A DNA stretch of 55,414 nt from Bacillus sp. 103mf (GCF_900116295.1 NZ_FPAF01000019.1:1-55414), one strand, 5' to 3'. Shown: positions 24,379 through 33,540, counted from the first letter of the stretch. Program-made: numbers and translations. Notes: generated by a model from the sequence alone, not told the origin.

Positions 24379-27006
24379 ATGAAACAAATATGGCGTATTT
24401 ATACGACAGACATACGGAATGTAGCGAAACATTGGGCTGCAATTGTTATCATCATAGGGCTGATAATTTTACCATCGCTCTATGCGTGGTTTAATATTAA
24501 AGCCTCATGGGATCCTTATGGAAGTACGAAAGATGTTCCAATTGCAATATCTAATAAAGACAAAGGTGCAAATTTACGAGGGAAGGACATTAATATAGGG
24601 AAGGAAGTCGTAGATTCCCTAAAAAAGAATAAAAACCTCGGTTGGAAATTCGTTGATGAGAAGGAAGCAATACATGGTGTGGAGCATGGTGAATATTACG
24701 CAAGCATTACCATTCCAAAAGATTTCTCAGAAAAAATTGCAACGGTATTGGATGATAATCCGCAAAAACCAGAGATTCAATATTATGTGAATGAAAAGGT
24801 AAATGCCATTGCACCAAAAATCACTTCAAAAGGTGCGTCTGGTATTGTTGAAGAAATAGGCAAAAACTTTGTCAAAACCGCAAATGGTGAGATTTTTAAA
24901 ATCTTTAATGAACTTGGAATTGATTTAGAAACAAACTTACCAAGTATTGAAAAAGTAAAGGACCTCGTTTTCAAATTAGAAGCGCAGTTCCCGGAAATCA
25001 ACAAAATTGTAGATACAGCATTAACAGATGCTGATAAAGCGCAAGGTCTTGTAACGACAGCGCAAGATACGATGCCGAAGATTGAAAGCATCATTCATGA
25101 TAGCCAGCAATTGACGAAGGATGTAGATACGTTTTTTGCAAACAATGATCAAACGTTGGAAGAGGCACCAGCGAGGGTTAAGAGGGATTTAGAGTTTGCG
25201 AAAAAAGCTGCAGATCGTACGGCGCAGATTACGGATTCCTTAAGAGATCCATTGGCGAATGTAAATAAGGAGTCGATTAAAAATAATATAAAATCTGTAC
25301 AAGGAATAGTAAATGGAGTAAAGGGAGTTTCACAAAAGATTCCGAGTTATACAGATAAGGCGCGAGAAGAGTTAAATACAGCTGATCCGGAAAAGGTCAA
25401 AGAGATTGTTGAAGGAATACAACAATTATATCCAGGAGCTATCGAACAGATTGATTTAGCCATTAAAAAATTACAGGATTCAAATCAACCTAACAAAGAT
25501 AAAGAGTTGAAAAGATTAGAGGATCTTAAAACTGCATTTACTGCAATCAATAAAATGGCAACAGAAGCAGCAAACGATCCTAGCAAGAATAAGCAGTCCA
25601 TTGAAAATTCATTAAATCAAATTGATAGTGCAGCAAAAGAGGCTGAAGGGCTTGCAGATAGTGTTATTGATGCTACAAATAATGCGATGAATATCATTGA
25701 TAACGGTGTAGGTGATAAAGGATATTTAGAACCGGCAAAACAAGGATTGTATGATGTTCAATCACAGCTTCAAAAGGGCATTAATTTTATAGATGATATT
25801 ATTCCCGTGTTAAATGACGTAGATAAGCTCGCAGGCCATGCCGGAAAAACAACAAACATTCCTGATACTGTAGCGAAATTAAATAATGCAAAAGGAGATA
25901 TGCAAAAGGGAATTAATGCAACAAATAAGGCTCTTGATGTAATTAATAGCGGGAAACTACCGTCAAAAGATGATATAGAAAATATAAATGCAGCGGCTAA
26001 AGATGCATCTAAAGCAATAGATGATATCCTAGCGAGATATGACTCTGAAATCGTCCCGAATTTCAACGATGCAATTGCTAAAACGAAAAAAATAAATAAA
26101 GAAGCAGCGGATGTTTTAAACACAGCAAATGAAAAGCTGCCTGATGTGAAAAAATTGTTAGAGGATGCATCAAAAGGGTTAGCTCTCGGCAAAGAGGACG
26201 TAACGAAAGTAAAAGCGGAACTTCCTGAAGCTGAGAAGAAAATTAAAGAAATTGCTAATAAAATCCGCGAATTTGAATCACAAGAAGATTTAAAAGACAT
26301 CATTCGTTTGTTAAAGCATGACGTAGAAAAACAAAGTGATTATTTCGCAAATCCGGTAAACTTAAAAGAGAATAAATTATTCCCAATTCCAAACTACGGT
26401 TCAGCGATGTCACCATTCTACACAGTACTAGCGTTATGGGTAGGGGCATTGCTCATGGTGTCATTATTAACAGTAGAAGTACATGAGGAAGATGCGGAGT
26501 ATAAGAGCTATCACATTTACTTCGGACGCTTTTTAACATTCCTATCCGTTGGTCTGGCTCAGGCATTTATCGTAGCAATGGGAGATATGTTCTTATTAGG
26601 CACTTATGTGGTTGATAAATTCTGGTTTGTCCTATTTAGCATGTTAATTGCTGGAGTGTTCGTTTGTATTGTATACTCACTTGTTTCTGTATTTGGAAAC
26701 ATTGGTAAATCCATGGCAATCGTGTTACTTGTATTACAAGTTGCTGGTTCAGGTGGAACATTCCCAATTCAAATGACGCCAAAATTCTTCCAAGCAATTT
26801 ATCCATTCTTGCCGTTCACATATGCAATTCGTATTATTCGTGAGACAGTTGGCGGTATGCTTTGGGATATTGTATGGAAAGACCTTCTTGTATTGGGCAT
26901 ATGGGTCGGTATTATGCTCGTTATTGCGTTGCTCCTGAAAAAACCAATTAATAAGTCCAGTGAAAGATTTGTGGAAAACGCAAAAGGAAGTAAATTGATT
27001 CATTAA
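24379..27006 (+). CDS. yhgE: YhgE/Pip family membrane protein
   Basis: The 875-residue protein has one N-terminal membrane segment (about residues 19-38) and a long extracytoplasmic region of some 600 residues. That region is rich in Lys, Asp, Ala and Asn with heptad-like helices, including repeated A-K-D-A type segments. It ends with about six membrane helices of ABC-2 permease type (from about residue 680). This layout defines the YhgE/Pip group, which includes the lactococcal phage infection protein and ESX/T7SS-linked EsaA-like proteins. The ATG at 24379 is chosen because ttaggtg lies about 9 bases upstream. It is monocistronic, with its own terminator. Confidence 0.82.
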   Translation: MKQIWRIYTTDIRNVAKHWAAIVIIIGLIILPSLYAWFNIKASWDPYGSTKDVPIAISNKDKGANLRGKDINIGKEVVDSLKKNKNLGWKFVDEKEAIHGVEHGEYYASITIPKDFSEKIATVLDDNPQKPEIQYYVNEKVNAIAPKITSKGASGIVEEIGKNFVKTANGEIFKIFNELGIDLETNLPSIEKVKDLVFKLEAQFPEINKIVDTALTDADKAQGLVTTAQDTMPKIESIIHDSQQLTKDVDTFFANNDQTLEEAPARVKRDLEFAKKAADRTAQITDSLRDPLANVNKESIKNNIKSVQGIVNGVKGVSQKIPSYTDKAREELNTADPEKVKEIVEGIQQLYPGAIEQIDLAIKKLQDSNQPNKDKELKRLEDLKTAFTAINKMATEAANDPSKNKQSIENSLNQIDSAAKEAEGLADSVIDATNNAMNIIDNGVGDKGYLEPAKQGLYDVQSQLQKGINFIDDIIPVLNDVDKLAGHAGKTTNIPDTVAKLNNAKGDMQKGINATNKALDVINSGKLPSKDDIENINAAAKDASKAIDDILARYDSEIVPNFNDAIAKTKKINKEAADVLNTANEKLPDVKKLLEDASKGLALGKEDVTKVKAELPEAEKKIKEIANKIREFESQEDLKDIIRLLKHDVEKQSDYFANPVNLKENKLFPIPNYGSAMSPFYTVLALWVGALLMVSLLTVEVHEEDAEYKSYHIYFGRFLTFLSVGLAQAFIVAMGDMFLLGTYVVDKFWFVLFSMLIAGVFVCIVYSLVSVFGNIGKSMAIVLLVLQVAGSGGTFPIQMTPKFFQAIYPFLPFTYAIRIIRETVGGMLWDIVWKDLLVLGIWVGIMLVIALLLKKPINKSSERFVENAKGSKLIH

Positions 27007-27010
27007 TAAC

Positions 27011-27044
27011 AAAAGGTTCCTGCCGGTTGGTAGGAACCTTTTGG
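27011..27044 (+). terminator. Terminator after yhgE
   Basis: 14-bp perfect stem aaaaggttcctgcc / ggtaggaacctttt with loop ggtt. Confidence 0.8.
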
Positions 27045-27054
27045 TTTATGGAAA

Positions 27055-27260
27055 TATATAAATGCAAATTGAAAAACTGACATAAAGACCCCTTTTCTTT
27101 TTAGGGCGGAGAGATTATCTGGCCATGCATAGAAGCGGTCAAGGCCTTTTTTTTCCACGTGCAAGGGTTAAAACAAAGGGAGAAAGCCAGAGCCAGTAGC
27201 GGTCATGTTTTATTCTGCATAGCAGCAACTTATATGTTAAAAAATCAAAATGAGTTTATA
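27055..27260 (+). repeat. Element B copy, forward, full length
   Basis: Left end tatataaatgcaaattg, core ATCTGGCCATGCATAGAAGC / GGTCAAGGCC with a T-run, CCACGTGCAAGGGTTAAA and right end AAAATGAGTTTATATA. A reverse bcr1 fragment begins exactly at its right end. Confidence 0.85.
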
Positions 27261-27312
27261 TAAAGTGAAACTTCTATCAGTGGAGGTTTTTCTTTTCCCC
27301 ACTGATGGAAAG
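27260..27312 (-). repeat. bcr1 fragment, reverse, truncated
   Basis: ATAAAGTGAAACTTCTATCA is the reverse of the bcr1 right end, followed by the CCACTGATGG stem. The other half of the element is missing. Confidence 0.7.
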
Positions 27313-27359
27313 TTCGCCCTCCCTAGTATGTTCGGTGTGTCGGGAAACGTCGAATGGTC

Positions 27360-27483
27360 TTTATCCCGCATTAACGGGCAGTACAGGTTGTGGAAGCATG
27401 GAGAAGAAGACTGCCCGTAAAAGCCCGATTGGTTCAACTAACCATCAGTGAGAAAGTCGTCACTGATGGAAGTTTCACTTTAT
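27360..27483 (+). repeat. bcr1 repeat, about 124 bp, TTTAT at both ends
   Basis: Begins TTTATCCCGCATTAACGGGC and ends GGAAGTTTCACTTTAT. Like the copy at 3737 it lacks the central ACCTCAAG segment, and like that copy it is followed by TTGTGTCGAATCGCCGATAT and a phased repeat array. Confidence 0.87.
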
Positions 27484-27494
27484 ATTGTGTCGAA

Positions 27495-27610
27495 TCGCCG
27501 ATATATTATAAAAAGCGGTCGATATATTGTAAAAGTCGCCGATATATTATAAAAAGCGGTCGATATATTGTAAAAGTCGCCGATATATTATAAAAAATGG
27601 TCGATATATG
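27495..27610. repeat. Phased (C/T)GATA repeat array, 5.6 units
   Basis: Alternating 21- and 20-base units, tcgccgatatattataaaaag and cggtcgatatattgtaaaag, run from 27495 to 27610. The 41-base pair repeats almost perfectly. It ends about 13 bases before a hairpin. Confidence 0.88.
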
Positions 27611-27623
27611 AGTGGACATGAAA

Positions 27624-27649
27624 AAAGGAGTTGGTAAGCCAACTCCTTT
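27624..27649. terminator. Hairpin downstream of the topB-tail remnant
   Basis: 11-bp perfect stem aaaggagttgg / ccaactccttt, loop taag, with T-run on the minus strand; it would terminate transcription coming from the remnant at 27648-27711. Confidence 0.75.
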
Positions 27650-27711
27650 AATCAAACTTCCCCTCTTTTAATGCTTCCGCGAACGCATTATTTGGAGGTT
27701 CTTCTTGAAAA
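27648..27711 (-). pseudogene. Orphan C-terminal tail of a TopB-like gene, inverted
   Basis: On the minus strand the last 20 codons before TAA encode EEPPNNAFAEALKEGKFD, which aligns with the true TopB C-terminus EEPLNNALAEALKGFKFD at 29890-29947. The codons differ at many third positions, so this is an old copy, not a recent duplication. Nothing upstream continues the homology. It is followed by its own terminator hairpin. Confidence 0.7.
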
Positions 27712-27757
27712 CTATGGTATATTAAACGGTATATAGTTAGTAAAGGAGTTTGAATAA

Positions 27758-29947
27758 ATGGCAAAGAGTGTAGTAATTGCTGAGAAACCATCAGTTGCAC
27801 GTGATATAGCAAAAGTATTAAAGTGTACAAAAAAAGGTAATGGATTTTTAGAAGGTGACAAATACATCGTGACTTGGGCTCTTGGGCATTTAGTGACGCT
27901 CGCAGACCCTGAGGTTTATGATAATAAGTATAAAACATGGAATCTTGAAGATCTTCCAATGCTTCCAGAACGTATGAAATTAGTTGTTATAAAACAAACG
28001 GGAAAACAGTTTAATGCTGTGAAACATCAACTTAGTCGAAATGATGTTAATGAGGTGATTGTGGCTACCGATGCCGGAAGAGAGGGCGAATTAGTCGCAC
28101 GTTGGATAATTGAAAAAGCAAAAGTGAATAAACCAATTAAACGTTTATGGATTTCTTCTGTAACAGATAAGGCAATTAAAGATGGTTTTAACAATTTGAA
28201 ACCAGGTAAAGCTTATGATACTTTATATGCCTCAGCCGTTGCCCGTTCAGAAGCAGATTGGTATATCGGTTTAAATGCTACTCGTGCATTAACAACAAAA
28301 TTTAATGCTCAATTAAACTGTGGGCGTGTACAAACACCAACTGTAGCTATTATCGCTAGTCGTGAAGATGAAATTAAAAGCTTTAAAGCTCAAACTTACT
28401 ACGGTATCGAAGCTCAAACAACGAATAAATTAAAACTAACTTGGCAAGATGCGAACGGTAATAGCCGTAGTTTTGATAAAGAAAAAATTGATGGTATCGT
28501 AAAGAATTTAGATAAACAAAATGCTACTGTTGTGGAAATTGATAGAAAACAGAAGAAATCATTCTCTCCTGGTCTTTATGATTTAACAGAACTACAACGT
28601 GATGCAAATAAAATGTTTGGTTACTCTGCTAAAGAAACATTAAACATTATGCAGAAATTGTATGAGCAACATAAAGTGCTAACGTATCCGCGTACAGATT
28701 CACGCTATATTTCATCGGATATTGTCGGAACACTTCCAGAGCGCCTAAAAGCGTGCGGCATAGGAGAATACCGTTCTTTAGCGCATAAAATTTTAAATAA
28801 ACCTATCAAATCTAATAAATCATTTGTTGATGATAGTAAAGTAAGCGATCATCACGCGATTATTCCAACAGAAGGATACGTTAACTTCTCAGCTTTCACA
28901 GATAAAGAGCGTAAAATTTATGATTTAGTTGTAAAACGTTTCTTAGCTGTTTTATTCCCAGCATTCGAATACGAGCAACTAACGTTACGTACAAAAATTG
29001 CTAACGAGACGTTCATTGCGCGTGGAAAGACGATCTTACATGCTGGTTGGAAAGAAGTATACGAAAATCGTTTTGAAGACGATGATGTAACTGATGACGT
29101 AAAAGAACAACTTTTACCTCGCATTGAAAAAGGCGATACATTGAATATAAAACTAATTATGCAAACATCAGGTCAAACAAAGCCACCTGCACGATTTAAC
29201 GAAGCAACTTTACTTTCAGCAATGGAGAATCCGACAAAATATATGGATACGCAAAATAAACAACTTGCTGATACGTTAAAATCGACTGGTGGATTAGGTA
29301 CTGTAGCGACACGTGCGGATATTATCGACAAACTCTTCAATTCATTCTTAATTGAAAAACGTGGGAAAGATATTCACATTACATCAAAAGGTCGTCAATT
29401 ACTCGATCTAGTACCAGAAGAATTAAAATCTCCTACACTAACTGGTGAATGGGAGCAAAAACTTGAAGCGATCGCAAAGGGTAAATTAAAAAAAGAAGTA
29501 TTCATTGCAGAAATGAAAAGCTATACGAAAGAGATTGTTACTGAAATTAAATCGAGCGATAAAAAGTATAAACACGACAATATTTCAACGAAAACTTGTC
29601 CTGATTGTGGTAAGCCGATGCTTGAAGTAAACGGGAAAAAAGGAAAAATGCTCGTATGCCAAGACCGTGAATGTGGTCACCGTAAAAATGTATCCCGCAC
29701 TACAAACGCACGCTGTCCACAATGTAAAAAGAAACTAGAATTACGTGGTGAAGGTGCAGGTCAAATCTTCGCATGTAAATGTGGTTATCGCGAGAAACTT
29801 TCTACATTCCAAGAACGCCGTAAGAAAGAATCAGGTAACAAAGCAGATAAACGCGACGTTCAAAGATACATGAAACAACAACAAAAAGAAGAAGAGCCAT
29901 TAAATAATGCATTAGCAGAAGCTCTAAAAGGATTTAAGTTCGACTAA
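27758..29947 (+). CDS. topB: DNA topoisomerase III
   Basis: The 729-residue type IA topoisomerase opens with a Toprim domain (SVVIAEKPSVARDIA at the start; ATDAGREGELVAR near residue 103). The active-site Tyr310 is in TYPRTDSRYIS. The family core runs to about residue 590, and two zinc-binding segments follow (CPDCGKPML...CQDRECGH and CPQCKKK...CKCGY). It relaxes negative supercoils and resolves single-stranded joints. Length is that of Bacillus TopB. The ATG follows AAAGGAG. It is monocistronic. Confidence 0.95.
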   Translation: MAKSVVIAEKPSVARDIAKVLKCTKKGNGFLEGDKYIVTWALGHLVTLADPEVYDNKYKTWNLEDLPMLPERMKLVVIKQTGKQFNAVKHQLSRNDVNEVIVATDAGREGELVARWIIEKAKVNKPIKRLWISSVTDKAIKDGFNNLKPGKAYDTLYASAVARSEADWYIGLNATRALTTKFNAQLNCGRVQTPTVAIIASREDEIKSFKAQTYYGIEAQTTNKLKLTWQDANGNSRSFDKEKIDGIVKNLDKQNATVVEIDRKQKKSFSPGLYDLTELQRDANKMFGYSAKETLNIMQKLYEQHKVLTYPRTDSRYISSDIVGTLPERLKACGIGEYRSLAHKILNKPIKSNKSFVDDSKVSDHHAIIPTEGYVNFSAFTDKERKIYDLVVKRFLAVLFPAFEYEQLTLRTKIANETFIARGKTILHAGWKEVYENRFEDDDVTDDVKEQLLPRIEKGDTLNIKLIMQTSGQTKPPARFNEATLLSAMENPTKYMDTQNKQLADTLKSTGGLGTVATRADIIDKLFNSFLIEKRGKDIHITSKGRQLLDLVPEELKSPTLTGEWEQKLEAIAKGKLKKEVFIAEMKSYTKEIVTEIKSSDKKYKHDNISTKTCPDCGKPMLEVNGKKGKMLVCQDRECGHRKNVSRTTNARCPQCKKKLELRGEGAGQIFACKCGYREKLSTFQERRKKESGNKADKRDVQRYMKQQQKEEEPLNNALAEALKGFKFD

Positions 29948-30096
29948 TAAAAAGCCTGAGCATGCAAGAAATTCAACATGACTTAGCTTTTTTATCTACA
30001 TTTATTATTTAATTGCAGTATCTTTTCCATTCTTTCTAAATTATTTTGGACATTTGCAATTTATCAAGACCTAATTTGTAAAAGGCCATAAAAAAT

Positions 30097-30134
30097 AAAG
30101 GGTGATACATGACCAATATGTATCACCCTTTTAC
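30097..30134. terminator. Bidirectional hairpin downstream of topB
   Basis: 14-bp perfect stem aaagggtgatacat / atgtatcaccctttt with a 7-base loop and T-run. A weaker imperfect hairpin directly after the topB stop (29950-29993) may also contribute. Confidence 0.75.
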
Positions 30135-30193
30135 TTTTTCTCCATAATTGCACCCGTTTGATAATTATATTGTGTGATGTTGATTTAAAATAA

Positions 30194-30247
30194 AGTTCGA
30201 TCATTTATAATAAAGATTGATAACTTGTAAAAAAGTTTGATAAAAAG
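30194..30247. repeat. Phased GATA repeat array, degenerate
   Basis: agttcgatcatttataataa, agattgataacttgtaaaaa and agtttgataaaaag follow one another with a 20-base period. The pattern matches the arrays at 3872 and 27495, and it again directly precedes a hairpin (30242-30292). Confidence 0.6.
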
Positions 30248-30294
30248 ACGTTATCTTTTTCTATGATTTTTCAGAAAGAATAACGTCTTTTTTC
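30242..30294. terminator. Hairpin with A/T tracts at the left edge of the accessory region
   Basis: About 17-bp stem aaaaagacgttatctttt / aaagaataacgtcttttt with a 15-base loop; symmetrical A and T tracts suggest bidirectional termination. Confidence 0.7.
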
Positions 30295-30528
30295 ATTTCA
30301 GGGGGTATTTTGTTTTGTTAGCTTGATAGCGATGGGATAGCACCAACAAAACGCGAATTTCGTACGCAAAGCAAAATTTTATAAAGAAAAGGCCGATTTC
30401 CTGTACGTTAGGAGATGTAGTGCACCTCCAATAGAAGATATGGCTAAAAAAGTAGCATAGATTTAACTTTTTTGTGTCTAAAATATTAACTCAAATCCAG
30501 TATTTGGTTTTTTCCCTTATTTTCGTAT
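30295..30528. other. Junction region without a recognisable gene
   Basis: No frame with a ribosome binding site is seen. The segment around 30330-30420 has many short stop-interrupted frames and looks like decayed coding or mobile-element sequence. It leads directly into the truncated kinase gene. Confidence 0.4.
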
Positions 30529-31395
30529 ATGGCTTTAGAGTGTATACAGGCTAAAGCATATTATGATGAAGTTGACAGCATATTAGAAAGTTTAGATAAG
30601 AAATACCTACTTCCAGAAGTAATAAAGGAAGCTCATTTTATCCATGGGGAAAAACTAAATCATATACTGAAGCCGGTAAGTAGAGATATGCATGAGAATG
30701 TGAAATACTACAAAGATATGCAGGCAGACTATAGGGAGTATATAGAAACATGGGTACATGAGATTAAAACTCCAATTGCTTCTACAAAGCTAATTATTGA
30801 AAATAATCAAAATGAATTAACGAATAAAATAGACCTCCAGATCGATAGGATTGAGGGATTTCTAGAACAGGTGTTGTATTATTCTCGAAGTAACAATGTA
30901 AGCAAAGACTACATTATTAAACCCATTCATCTTAATGATGCAGTAAGGAATGTCGTGAAAAGAAATTATAGGAATTTCATTCATAAGAGAATCAAACTAG
31001 ATATAAAAGATATCAACGAAATTGTATATAGTGATGGAAAATGGCTCGAGTTTATGCTCAATCAGATAATAGGGAACGCTGTAAAATATGCAAACAGTGA
31101 AACGCCCATGATCAGCATATATTCAGTTAAGAAAGCCAACTCAGTCATGTTAACTATAGAAGATAATGGAGTAGGGATCGTAGATAAAGATATAAATAGA
31201 GTGTTTGAAAAAGGATTTACAGGTGAAAATGGTAGAAGATTTAGTAAAAGTACAGGTATGGGCTTGTATCTATGTGAAAAGCTTTGTTCCAAGCTAGGCA
31301 TAAAAATTACGATTGACTCTAAGGTAAATATAGGAACTAAAGTTACATTTATAATTCCTTTGTCAGATATGATAAACTATGTAGATTATTTATGA
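30529..31395 (+). pseudogene. BceS-type histidine kinase lacking its membrane domain
   Basis: The 288-residue frame contains a kinase core of the intramembrane-sensing BceS group: LDKKYLLPEVI linker, phospho-acceptor His77 in WVHEIKTPIAS, N box NQIIGNAVKYA, G1 DNGVGI and G2 STGMGLYLCEKL. Complete BceS proteins (about 334 residues) start with two membrane helices; here only part of the second (FFPLFSY just upstream) survives and the frame is closed by a stop 42 bases before the ATG. No ribosome binding site, BceR regulator or BceAB transporter is adjacent. It is most likely a 5'-truncated remnant, although a soluble product cannot be excluded. Confidence 0.75.
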
Positions 31396-31402
31396 ATCTT
31401 TA

Positions 31403-31441
31403 AAAAGGAAGGTCTTCCAAATTGAAGAGCCTTCTTTTTTT
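31403..31441 (+). terminator. Terminator after the truncated kinase
   Basis: Stem gaaggtcttc / gaagagccttc (one bulge) followed by a run of eight T. Confidence 0.7.
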
Positions 31442-31796
31442 GTGCACGGATAATGTCCGCTAATACTTATTGCGTGATTTGGTTCCATTGCTACACAGAC
31501 CCCAAAAATAGACCTAATAAAAACGTTGCATATATTATTATGTTGCAAATTAATTTCCGATAATCCTACGACATTTGTAGCAAAATAGAAAAAAGATTAT
31601 TGCAACACTATTAACCCATTTCTGTACAGCGAAACGACTAATTTGTGACGATTATATGTCTAAGCGTACAATTTTCTCGAAATGATATAGTGACCCCTAC
31701 GACACAACAAGCAGGCCAATCCCAAGATTAGCAAGAAAAAATCTGTGATATAATAATGAGCAGCAGTACGAAATGAAATAACGGGCGGGGATACAC
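31442..31796. other. Intergenic stretch, nothing identified
   Basis: No gene, known RNA or clear repeat was recognised. A possible -10 (tataat, about 31749-31754) lies about 45 bases before the WYL gene. Confidence 0.4.
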
Positions 31797-32714
31797 ATGA
31801 AATTGGAGCGATTGATTTCCATAATCTACAAGCTGCTGAATCACGAAGTTTTGTCTTCCTCCATGCTGGCTGAAGAGTTTCAAGTTTCCCAAAGAACCAT
31901 CTATCGGGATATCGATGTGATCTGTGCTGCAGGTTTCCCGGTTGTATCGTATCAGGGAACTAATGGCGGATATGGCATGATGGACGGATACAAAATGGAT
32001 AAAAGCCTGCTCGGTTCTTACGATGTCAATTCCCTGATTACTGTGCTCAGAAGCCTCTCCACCGTGTTTGAAGACGAGCGTGCACAAGGGACCATCGAAA
32101 GACTGCAGGCGATTGGACCAGAGCATCACATCACGAGTCTGTCCGTGGACTTGGAAACCCGACGCACAGAGCCCGACGCGCTTCGTCATTTACGCACGGC
32201 CATTACCCAGCGAAATATCGTTCGCTTTGATTATATCGATGCAAAGAATGAACGTACGACCCGTGATATGGAACCACTAAGGCTTCATTTTAAATATCGT
32301 AATTGGTACATTTATGGATTTTGCCGAACTCGGCGAGATTATCGGGAGTTCCGACTGTCCCGGTTGATGAATTTGTTCGTGACACAGGAAACTTTTCAAC
32401 CGCATCACGAAGTGGCTGAAGAGGTTGCTTTGTCAAACAAGGGATGGCAAGATCAGTTAGAGGATGTAGTGATTCGTGTGGGAACGGAGGCTTTGGCGGA
32501 AGCGATGGATCAGTTTCATCAGGTTGATAAGCAATTTCATGCTGATGGAAGTATGACGATGCGAATTCCTGTCTATAAGCCATTGAGAGCACCATGGCTT
32601 TTGTCCATTCTGCTAAGTTTTGGAAGTGGCGCCGAAGTCCTGGAGCCCCTAGCACTGCGTGTAATCATCAAAGAACAACTTCAAAATGCGCTCAAACTTT
32701 ATGAAGATATATGA
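31797..32714 (+). CDS. YafY-type transcriptional regulator (HTH + WYL domains)
   Basis: The 305-residue protein has an N-terminal winged HTH (SSMLAEEFQVSQRTIYRDID, about residues 20-39) and a WYL domain in the middle (RLHFKYRNWYIYGFCRTRRD, about residues 161-180, where the WYL triad reads WYI). WYL regulators sense small ligands or nucleic acids. GC content is visibly higher than in the flanking genes, suggesting transfer. The ribosome binding site gggcgggga precedes ATG 31797. The DinB gene follows 85 bases downstream in the same direction, probably as its target. Confidence 0.88.
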   Translation: MKLERLISIIYKLLNHEVLSSSMLAEEFQVSQRTIYRDIDVICAAGFPVVSYQGTNGGYGMMDGYKMDKSLLGSYDVNSLITVLRSLSTVFEDERAQGTIERLQAIGPEHHITSLSVDLETRRTEPDALRHLRTAITQRNIVRFDYIDAKNERTTRDMEPLRLHFKYRNWYIYGFCRTRRDYREFRLSRLMNLFVTQETFQPHHEVAEEVALSNKGWQDQLEDVVIRVGTEALAEAMDQFHQVDKQFHADGSMTMRIPVYKPLRAPWLLSILLSFGSGAEVLEPLALRVIIKEQLQNALKLYEDI

Positions 32715-32799
32715 CAGACTGTTGTCATATATCTTTTTTTATTATAACTATAGGAACAAAATTAAATCCATGACAAGTCAAAAGGAGACGATACGAATT

Positions 32800-33312
32800 A
32801 TGAATCATCCAGTAGTAATGTATAACTACCACACATGGGCCAACCAAACAATTGTTGGGAGAATCAAGGAACTCCCGTCCTCTGTGCTGAGTCAAGAAGT
32901 GAACAGCTCGTTTCCCACCATCGCCCATGCCCTTAGTCATATCTATGCAGTTGATAAGATGTGGTATCTGGTTTTAACAGGCACTGGGATGCAAGAGGCG
33001 CTGCAAGCATGCATACCACTGAATGAGAGTATCCTGTCTTCTATAGATGAATACGCTTATAACTTTGCCGAGTTAGCGGAACAATACAGAGAATGGTTCC
33101 GAAGCCAGACCGATTTGGAGCAAACCATTCTGCTTGACAATCCATTTGCCGGCATCCGCCAAACACGCTTATCGGAAATTGTACTGCATCTGGTCAATCA
33201 CGGGACTTATCACAGAGGAAATATTTCTACAATGTTGCGTCAGTTGGGCCACGCATCCACCATGAACGACTATTCACTTTTTTGGTATCAGGAACCTGCG
33301 GAATCAATTTAA
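32800..33312 (+). CDS. DinB family protein
   Basis: The 170-residue product has the DinB/YfiT four-helix pattern with metal-binding histidines in ALSHIYAVDKMW (about residue 45) and LVNHGTYHRGNISTML (about residues 135-150). DinB proteins are metal-dependent thiol-S-transferases or uncharacterised stress proteins. ATG 32800 is preferred because AAGGAG lies upstream (12 bases away); longer frames starting at 32686 or 32770 run across the preceding gene end without a better site. Base composition matches the WYL gene. Confidence 0.78.
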   Translation: MNHPVVMYNYHTWANQTIVGRIKELPSSVLSQEVNSSFPTIAHALSHIYAVDKMWYLVLTGTGMQEALQACIPLNESILSSIDEYAYNFAELAEQYREWFRSQTDLEQTILLDNPFAGIRQTRLSEIVLHLVNHGTYHRGNISTMLRQLGHASTMNDYSLFWYQEPAESI

Positions 33313-33496
33313 TCTCTGACGTCGAAAGAGTATATTAATGATATCCAGTGCAGTTTCCTGTACAACAGACAGGAGAACCTCAATATGATGAAATGACGTC
33401 ATCAGTATCTAAATTCTCAGCAGGAACGTATGAAAAATCATTTTAAAGCCTTGGTTAAGGTACTGGATGTTGCTTTGAATTTAATCAATTCAGTCT
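33313..33496. other. Degenerate coding-like sequence
   Basis: A short stop-ended frame (about 33355-33444) reads EPQYDEMTSSVSKFSAGTYE and looks like the tail of a lost protein. A 22-codon frame follows at 33430-33498. Neither has a ribosome binding site or a recognised family. Confidence 0.3.
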
Positions 33497-33540
33497 AAAA
33501 AGGCCGATATTTCTGAGAACAGAGAAATCGACCTTTTTAC
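33497..33540 (+). terminator. Terminator-like hairpin
   Basis: Stem aaaaaggccgatatttct / agaaatcgaccttttt, 9-base loop region, T-run at the end. Confidence 0.7.

Noticed and set aside
25770-26303. 177-codon open frame on the minus strand inside yhgE
   Set aside because: It lies antisense to a well-supported gene, is rich in Ser/Phe as expected for the mirror of a Lys/Ala/Asp-rich helix region, and has no ribosome binding site.
27495-27610. Possible CRISPR array
   Set aside because: Units are 20-21 bases with no unique spacers and no cas genes nearby; they are simple phased repeats.
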